Positions 56,392 through 64,000 of a stretch of 64,000 bases of DNA are shown here, piece after piece. The notes beneath the pieces are model-generated. The model saw only the letters and a list, made by a program, of their open reading frames with translations. It ran no database searches and had not been told where the DNA came from. The DNA is from Coccinella septempunctata (lineage: Eukaryota > Arthropoda > Insecta > Coleoptera > Coccinellidae): the NCBI RefSeq assembly GCF_907165205.1, contig NC_058195.1:15066001-15130000 (forward strand). The letters are read 5' to 3'. Numbering within the stretch: position 1 is the first letter of the stretch; each line of letters begins with the position of its first letter. A program made the translations under genes and the position numbers.

Positions 56392-57906
56392 CCTAAATGT
56401 GATGAATATTTCGAAAGAACAACTCCTCTAGTAATAAATCTCGAAATTTCATCGAGCTCATTAGTGTATGGTTTATAAACAAGAGAAATCTTGCCACTGT
56501 TTGTTTCCTTCGAAATGCCAACTTTTGATACTTTCTACAACAGCTTTTCACCAGATTTGAATAAAGCATATTTGTAAACTAAAATCCTTCAGAAACCCGT
56601 TTCAACAATATCATCTTCTGGTATTTCCGCCACAGTCTTTACGAAACAACTCTCTGTTTGTGACATTTCTATGTAGTTTGCAATCAGATCGAAGGTTTTG
56701 GAGAGATATCAATCCCAAATTCGGCATCAACATTGCCAAATTAGTAGATGAACTTCAAGCAAAATTCCATTATTCTAAAAAGTGTTTCTATAAAGGAAAC
56801 CGAATAAATAATTTTTCAAATATATAGGGTGACTGGTGACGTAAAGAACAACGGTTCAGTGGGGGTAGAGGATCTCAAACTGAATGAGGATTGGGAATTT
56901 TGGCATAAAAAATATTGATCCTTTAGTATGTAAAATATGCATCTTGAAATATTTTCCATTTGACTAGAACCTTCTTCAATTCTAGTACATAAAAAGTCAA
57001 AGTCATAAAAGTGAATATCTAAGAACTAAAATAAGATTGAAATCAAGAGTGTTAATTGCGAGATGCTCAAAGTCGGTATAAAAATCAACCAATCCATCAA
57101 AAGCCGCCTTTCCCTGCAGAGCGAACAATGGTAGGATATCGCCAATCCTTTCCTGTGTATATTCAAGGATATTTTTGGGAGATGCTGCCCATGTGGCGAT
57201 TCAATTCCGTACAAATTGAAAACAAATCTGTAAAACGTAATGTTAATGTGTGGGGCATCACATCTGTGCCAGAGAACACAGATGCGTGGCTGTAAATCAG
57301 AGCTATGGATGGAGCAAGTGGATGCTGAGGGGAGGAGAGATGAATATGTTGAGCTCGACAGTCGTTTGGACTAGAAGAACTTGATCCGATTGAGATCCGG
57401 TTCCATCCAATACTAATGATTCGAGGAAAATACGATCTGTTGGGAATTTTTTATTGATTCCACTCACAAAAGTTGAAATCCATTTAATCCATTTGTTTTC
57501 GGGATATTAAATTAAATTAATTTAAATTTTGTACAGTACACTATGACATGATGCTTTTAATTCAATTGAAAAATTTCTTAAAATTCCCATTTCAAGAACC
57601 ACGTCAGTGACTCCTTTATTAACTTTCATTTATAGCTTTGGAAAATGTAAAATCTTTAGTGGCAATTATTCACCTCACAGAGGATAATTGAAAGGTGAGA
57701 TAAGAATTTAATTGTCGCCAATTTTGTTGGCATGAAATTGACTGTAGCGAATTTCTCAATTGAAATCATTTAATACTGAATTGATTGCTGATGAAATGGG
57801 TTTCTTCCATCATATCCATATATGCATAGGAAAAACATACTTTTGGAATATATTCGAGAAAGCAAAGATAGTTGTTTGTTGTAAGTATACACGAACTGGT
57901 CATTTA
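56392..57906. other. no recognised feature
   Basis: A TATAGGGTGACTGGTGACG phrase at about 56823 may be a single MITE end. The frame 57056-57295 is not recognised. Confidence 0.4.
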
Positions 57907-58057
57907 GTAGGGGAGACCGGGAAGGGTTGATACGTTTTTTGGAATTTTTATTTTGGAAACTGAATTATATGAAGAAACAGGACTTTTCTTATATTATATA
58001 ATTTTTCAATTAATCGTTCAACAAGATAAATATAGAAGTCTCAAAACATAAACATCT
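57907..58057 (+). mobile_element. GTAGGGGAG element, left-end fragment
   Basis: GTAGGGGAGACCGGGAAGGG and the following 130 bp match the left end of the element at 43967 almost base for base (TTGATACGTTTTTTGGAATT). Similarity stops at AAACATCT (about 58057). Confidence 0.75.
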
Positions 58058-58602
58058 ACCTACGAGATTCGTAGAAGATGATATACAACCTATCCCAAAT
58101 TTCATGTATTATCGTCGATAATTTTTTCCATGACAATCCTAATTTCTTTATTACTATTCTTAAAGGATACTTATATCACATGACATACGTACTAAATGTC
58201 AAATATCCATTCCTTGTCGTTAAAAAGTTATCAAATATCAATATATTCGAAAACGAAGGAATCTGATGCAGTCCAATGAAATAATTTAGGCAGTTTAAAA
58301 ATAGAATATAAAGACCTAACTAACCCTTCTCATTTTTGTCAAGCAAAAGAGTTAAATAAAAATAAGTAAGGATGTAATAATTCTTACGGCCAGTTTCATA
58401 ATCAAACTCAAAGTCCTTTTAAAATTGAAGCTTCCTTTAGTGTCAATTTATTTTTATTTAATTTTTTTGACATTCCATTTTTGAGTTGCCTGAATTTTTT
58501 TGAGGTGAATCAGATTCCATTATATTCGAATAAGTTCATATTTGTTAAACATCTCTTTAACGACAAAGGATAAGAATTTGATGTTAGGTATGCATATGTA
58601 TA
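58058..58602. other. no recognised feature
   Basis: AT-rich; nothing recognised. Confidence 0.4.
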
Positions 58603-59313
58603 TACAGGGTGAGACTTTGACTCGTATGAATATTTTAACAATAGATTTTTGAGAACAAAAGAAACATTTTTCCCCTACCATTTTTTCTGAATCGGGTCGG
58701 TTTGAAAGATACAGGCTGTTGAAAAACCATGAAAAAATGTTATTTTAAGTTCTATCTCACAAACGGTTTCATTGTATGAAATGAATTCCAGAATATAGTA
58801 TTTTATTTATTTGATGAATCTTTTTCGAACACAAGATATCACCCACGTCCTTCAGTTTGTTCATTGTGACTATTACGAACCATAAAATTACCAAAATTCA
58901 AAGAACACAACTCTTGAAACAAATTTAGGCGCTATCTAATGAAAATTTGAGGGTTTTGTAAACTACATAAAAACATTCTTCATATTTTTTCGTATAATGC
59001 GCCATTTACTTATTTCGATTAATTTAATGTTCAAAAATTTAAATGTGAAATTAGAAACATTGGGTAATTTGGCTGAATACAACTCTGTTTAAAAGATCCA
59101 CAGATGTGTAGTGTCACAGGTTTAGCTAGTTATTCTGAAGGTAATTTTGATTTTTCTGGGCTGGTACAGCTCATTACGGAAACTTAAAATGGCTATATCT
59201 TTTTATCAGGGCCGAATGGGAAAAAATGGTATAGGAAAAAAGTATTTCTTTTGACCTCAAAAATTTATATCAATTGTTAAAATATTTGTACGACTCAAAG
59301 ACTCACCCTGTAT
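58603..59313 (+). mobile_element. MITE-2, full-length copy
   Basis: TACAGGGTGAGACTTTGACTC at the left mirrors GACTCAAAGACTCACCCTGTA at the right, with the full inner order shared with the other copies. Length is 0.71 kb. Confidence 0.8.
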
Positions 59314-61826
59314 ATAACTTGATTTACCCTTCAGGAATCGTCATAAAATCATTGGTATTACAGCTTAAAAAATTCTCAGTGACGTCACATAGCAAACGCT
59401 CTGTATAACATTTTCTGACATAAAAATGTCACAATAACAAGCGGTCTGATTTACTGAATTTATTCCAACTTAAGACTCGCACTGTAGATGATCTCTATCC
59501 TTTTATTTTGAATTTGAAAGTATTATTCTATTCTCGTTTTGATACACTTTTAGATTTATACATCATATTAACGAGAAGTATTATCCAAAGCAAAGCATTA
59601 TCCAATTGAACCCCGATTAATGGAATAGAATAGGAGCAAAAAATTTAATCTTAGAATGAGGCAGAACCACAGCTGTGTGAAAAATGTTATCGAGAATTTC
59701 AACGAACGGCAGCAATATAATAGCCAGTCATAAACTATCAGTTTCAATAGGAATTCTAGAAGTACTCATTATGGCCCAACTCTTATAATTCATTATAGAA
59801 TATGAAATTGCTGTTTCAATGGAGTTATTTTATCTGGAATATTATCAATTGTTTGGTACTTGGTGGAAAAACCAAGGTATTCACATTCATTCAATGGAAT
59901 GGAGAAAAATGGATCATATCGTGAAGGAAAGAAAATTCTGCCACACCTCACAGAGCCAAAAGTGGGTACTGATAGGAAATTGACTGCATATTTTGGTTGA
60001 TAATACCATGAATTACTTGGTAACTTGCCACCGAAAGTATGCTAAAAATTTGGTAAAAATAATAACAATAATGAGAAATATTCCTTCGAAACTTTTCACA
60101 TGGAAATTCTGAAAATTACTACTACAGGGTGTTATCAATATAATATGACCCGGTATAAAAATCCATCTGGAAGTATATCCCATGTCCCACACCTTTCTGC
60201 GAATCGTATCCTTGCTCTTATTGACCCGGTGCATTCTTCCAACTAGTCACCAATGTAACCATAAAACTGGTTTGAGATCTAGTCGATCGGCCTCTATTTC
60301 TTTAGATGGTTTGGTCGATTCCCGGAAAAAATTCATATGTTGTCTTCCTTGGTTCGTTAATTGGGGCCATATGGCAACGTTTTCATGTCAGGACGAATGT
60401 GCATCTGGTTTCACATCAAGTTGGCGGGGTGAAATCCCTGAATGAGTTATGTTTTATGTTGACAGGGCGAACAACCATTTCGTTTTATTTTCTTGGCCAG
60501 CACATCAGGCGCATAGACTAATTGTACTGTTAATCTATGATCAGGAGAACGATGTTACATTAAACATTGCATGTGAGTAAACCGCAGGTTTTGAACAGCA
60601 AGTTTTTCACGATTATTATCAATAAAATGATGATCTTCACTATCTGCAGAAGAAGGCTTGACCTGTTCATTCAGCTTTTGGTAGAACTCGCACCTGTTCT
60701 TCAGGTGATGCAGGAGGAAGGCACCTGTGATTTCACAAGACAAAGAGTATCGAATTTGACCCACAAAAAAGATGAACAAGATATCCTTTAAGGTAAGATA
60801 TAGGATTACTAGAAATTTGAGATGTTTCGCATTGTTAATACTTTAGATCAAAAATCAAGAATGTTCCAAATATACTATAACCATACTGAGATTCTTCAGA
60901 TTATAAGATTGCTTAGATGAATCGAAGTTATATGAAAAATCAGCATGCCACCTGAAGAATGGGGATTTTTAGAATTCGCCTAAAAGTTAGATCAGATCAG
61001 AGTACCTGTCATAAACCCCCTGGCGTTTTAATCCTCTGGGGTCGAAGCCAGAAAATCTACCGATATTCTTTCAGGGTAGATCTACTTAATAGGCAAGAGA
61101 GTAAGTAGATTTACATTCGATGTGGATTCGCCTAAAATTCGAGTATATTGTTCCATTCCTTTCCTCCGCGAAAACTATGAGGGATATGTGTGTGCAATGT
61201 GTGTTATAGGATGCTTGGGACCTGCTATAGTGCAGATACCCCTATTAATTTTTCTTTCTTTCGATTGTCGTTTGAAAGGTGGTGTTAGAGCTTTCCAGGT
61301 GGGACATATTTATCCCAGGGGTCAGAGGAATCCCCGCATCAGCCAGTTTTCTTGTTTTGGCGAGTTTGTATTTGATTTACATAATTTCTAAATTATGAAT
61401 TATTGTGTACAGTGGAATTAATTTGATATAAAAAAGTATTGCAAACCGCCACCTTTTTTTCAATGTTTGAGCCATAAAGACACTTCAACCGGTACAATGA
61501 ATTTTTCATATGAACTTCATGATTTTGTCGATATTAGTTATTATTTTGTTCACATTTTGGTCTCATTATCAATAATTTTTGTATAGAAAAATAATTTAGC
61601 TGAGAAAATTTCAAAAATCTGCCCAAAGTCACCTACTAATTTCCGATTCCTCGACAGTTTTTTCAAGGGTTATCTTATCATATAACAACGCTTTTCCACT
61701 TAGCTACTTCGAAAAGTTCTTTCTCAAACATTCAAAATTCTATGGCAGTGAAATGCCAATGGCGTAGAGCAATAAAAACATTTCACGAGAGAAGAAGTGC
61801 ATCATTTACATACTTTATTTCAGACA
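59314..61826. other. no recognised gene
   Basis: A TACAGGGTGTTATCAATATA phrase at about 60125 looks like a single MITE end without a visible partner. The frames at 60182-60445, 60306-60521 and 61122-61391 overlap or lack motifs and are not recognised. About 2.5 kb in all. Confidence 0.35.
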
Positions 61827-62149
61827 ATGGCTAAATTATCAGATAAGGAACGAGAAAAATACGTGAATGAATTTGATGAAGAAAGTTAAAGACTGATTAA
61901 AATTGATGAAAAAACAGAAGATTGTGGGATTGGTGGTGATACTGACGCGGTGGATGATGGTCTTCGGGAATTCTGAAGTTCTAGAATTTCTCCGTCAACT
62001 AGTAGACTGGTCGATGGAAAAGGATTTTCCAAAAACTGAACAGGTCACTACAATCTGACAATGATTCTGAAAGTTAAGAACAAATTGATAAAAAGACTGA
62101 ACCAGGAGAATTTCACATATCTAGTAAAACCGAACAGGACGATGTTTAT
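61827..62149 (+). pseudogene. acidic N-terminal-like remnant, possibly piggyBac-type
   Basis: An ATG at 61827, preceded by a TTTCAG-like acceptor, opens MAKLSDKEREKYVNEFDEES before a TAA at 61887. Later pieces include SDNDSES and EQIDKKTEPGEFHISSKTEQ (about 62056-62140), separated by stops. Short acidic Ser/Asp/Glu-rich N-termini beginning this way are typical of piggyBac-like transposases, but no catalytic part is present, so the assignment is tentative. Confidence 0.25.
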
Positions 62150-62220
62150 TTTTGTACTTTTTCGTGAAAATAAATTGAGTTAATGTATTTTTCTTACTTA
62201 TTTTCACTATTTCTTGGTTA

Positions 62221-62902
62221 TACAGGGTAAGTGGTTTGACTCGTACAAATATTTCAACAGTAGATTCTTGAAGTCGAAAGAAACACTTTTTTCCTATACC
62301 ATTTGGTCCGATTCGGCCCAGATAAAAAGATATAGTCATTTTAAGTTGTCATAATGAGCTGCGCCTTTAGGGGAAAAACAATATTACCCTCAGAATAACT
62401 AGCTAAATCTGTGACCCCACACATCTGTGGACCTTTCAAACAGAGGTGTATTCAGCCAAAGTACCCAAGTTTTCAAATTTCACAGACACTCAAATCAATC
62501 AAATTACTCGAAAACTGCGCATTATACGAGAACATATGAAGAATACTTTTATTGTACAAAACCATCAATTATTCTTTAGTTTCAAGAGTTGTATTCTTTG
62601 AATTATCGGTATTCTAATTCTTATGTTACGTAATGGTCATAATGAGAAAACTGTAAAACTTGGGTGATATCTTGTGTTCGAAAAAGATGCATCGAATAAA
62701 TGGAAAACTATATCCCGAAATTCATTTCATTCGATAAAGTTGGTGAGATAGAACTGAAAATAACATTTTTTATGGTTTTTCAACATCCTGTATATTTTAA
62801 ACGGAACCGATTTGGAAAAAATGGTAAAGGAAAAAAGTGTTTCTTTTGACCTCAAGAATCCACTGTTCAAATATTTGTACGAGTCAAAGACCTACCCTGC
62901 AT
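62221..62902 (+). mobile_element. MITE-2, full-length copy
   Basis: TACAGGGTAAGTGGTTTGACTC at the left mirrors GAGTCAAAGACCTACCCTGCA at the right. The inner blocks GATCCACAGATGTG and CATTATGACC occur in reverse order relative to the copies at 47686 and 58603 (CACATCTGTGGACC at about 62419), so the centre is flipped. Confidence 0.75.
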
Positions 62903-63048
62903 TTATCTTTTCTTTCGATAATGTTCATACCTTCATGGGACATTATTGTCCCAATGAAAATTGTGTTCGTAACGGACTCTGGGATAGTAATGAACCACCC
63001 CAAATTTTGGGTTTGGGGTTATATGGAAAAAAAATTGAATATACTCTG

Positions 63049-64000
63049 AATATTATTATTATTATTTGAACTGTGGTCGTTGTGGCTCGATTAACCTTTC
63101 GGTTACTGCGACCATGTAGAACTTTTTTTCTCTAACCTACTCATTCATAGGAACCCAAAAAGGTCATCAATGGTGTTGATAAAACAGACAATATCCTTAA
63201 GGGCCGTTACCTCGTGAGTATCCAGGGCCCGTTTCCCCATATGAGTGCTACTAAGGTCCACCAGCTCTGGACACTTGCATACCATGTGTTGAGCTGTTTC
63301 TGCTCCTGATCCACAGAGCCTACAAATCTTATCTGCAAACTTACCCATACGTTACAAATATACAAATGATACTTTTACCGACAGTGCCCTGTCAGCAGTC
63401 CACCATCACCCGAAGCTCAGCTCGTGACACCTTTCGCAGTTTTCTGGTGTAAGTCAGTGAAATCGTCACGAATTTCTTTGACTGAGTGAGTCCAGGAGTG
63501 TTTCTCCAGAGGGTTAACCTTTTGCTTAACTCCCATTGTTGGAACGCAGCCTTAAATGGGTCTTTTCCAAACCCACAGAAAGGCTCAGGTCCAGTAGGTG
63601 TTAACCTTGATGCTCTTTTTGCAAGTTCATCGCTTTCTTATTTCCTTCAACATCACAATGCCCTGTAAAGTAGATGAGTCACTTTGTTGTCTCTGGCCAG
63701 ATGCTTTATGGTATTACGGCACTCCCATGTCAGCAGAGATCTCTGGCAGTGTGATTCCAAGGACCTCAGCGTATCATGGCTGTTCGTGGTGGTATGTGCT
63801 CCTTTGAGGTTCATTTCAAGACATTCCTGAGCGCATATATGTAAACAGCCAGTGTCTCGGTCTGTAAAATAGAGGGTCCACTTCCCAGGGCTTTAGAGAT
63901 CCTCAGTTTGTGTCCATATAGGCCAATGCCGGTGTTCCCTTCTGATTTTGATCCATCAGTAAACCACGTGGATGACATTTGTCCAAACGATTTACGAAAC
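63049..64000 (-). mobile_element. LINE 3' end running off the window
   Basis: A minus-strand LINE whose 3' terminus has an (AAT)n tail (as (ATT)n at 63049-63067 on the plus strand). The coding part with RNase H and a C-terminal Cys/His motif fills 63145-64000, and the polymerase part would lie beyond the right edge. Confidence 0.7.
63145..64000 (-). pseudogene. LINE RNase H and C-terminal region, broken
   Basis: From about 63970 leftward on the minus strand: TWFTDGSKSEGNTGIGLYGH (first RNase H aspartate in FTDGS), then LQTETLAVYI (the glutamate box, about 63860) and NSHDTLRSLESHCQ (second aspartate, about 63775). Frameshifts and stops lie between these pieces. The final frame 63145-63348 reads ADKICRLCGSGAETAQHMVC, a C-x2-C-x8-H-x3-C motif of the kind that ends I- and R1-type LINE proteins. 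RNase H in such elements degrades the RNA strand during reverse transcription. This copy is decayed and partial in the window. Confidence 0.7.

Noticed and set aside
60182..60521. two overlapping plus-strand frames of 87 and 71 codons
   Set aside because: The frames overlap each other, have no motif, and I could find no transposase or host family resemblance.
1..64000. CRISPR arrays, tRNA or rRNA genes, bacterial-style operons
   Set aside because: No regularly spaced identical repeats, no tRNA B-box-like folds and no prokaryotic gene organisation were seen; the content is eukaryotic transposons.

Overview
The window looks like a piece of an AT-rich insect nuclear genome, probably from a beetle, although the order is an inference and the species cannot be told from what I can see. 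I found no host gene, no tRNA or rRNA gene and no CRISPR array. Almost everything recognisable is transposable-element sequence. Host-like candidates are limited to a GC-rich island near 16.6-17.1 kb and two weaker GC-richer stretches (30.5-30.85 kb and 45.1-45.6 kb). All boundaries were read by eye and are good to a few bases where a duplication or inverted repeat fixes them, and to tens of bases elsewhere.

Layout. 0-8 kb: a LINE 3' end, a broken Crypton-type tyrosine recombinase, a small hairpin MITE, a roughly 1.3 kb DNA transposon with a broken gene of a recurrent arthropod family, and a concentric foldback element. 9-13.5 kb: copy 1 of a TAGTTGGGG-ended element, a Penelope-like fragment and a MITE with long inverted repeats. 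16.5-22 kb: the GC-rich island with a strong hairpin, then a three-level nest (MITE, forward LINE inside it, reverse LINE inside the forward LINE's tail) with readable duplications at each step. The reverse LINE holds the only long intact reading frame. 22-33 kb: hairpins, TAGTTGGGG copy 2, family-4 copy 1 with a nested MITE, and several foldback elements. 33-47 kb: MITE-2, two broken mariners, a LINE reverse transcriptase remnant beside a broken Tc-like transposase, family-4 copy 2, another LINE fragment and a GTAGGGGAG-ended element. 47-64 kb: three more MITE-2 copies, TAGTTGGGG copy 3 interrupted by a Penelope-like insertion, family-4 copy 3, a 1.3 kb foldback, and the RNase H end of a LINE running off the right edge.

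No operon-like cooperation exists here. The relations that matter are insertion order and parasitism: non-autonomous TIR families (TAGTTGGGG, MITE-1, MITE-2, family 4, GTAGGGGAG) would need transposases from elsewhere in the genome, while LINEs and Penelope-like elements have used them as landing sites.

The most novel-looking item is the TAGTTGGGG family. It has three full-length copies, 3-bp target duplications and arrays of the motif CTCGAGCGTGTCAGATTA in opposite orientations near the two ends. The nested LINE locus and the linkage of the GCNMSIKVHYLHSHLD protein family to a TIR transposon are also worth following.
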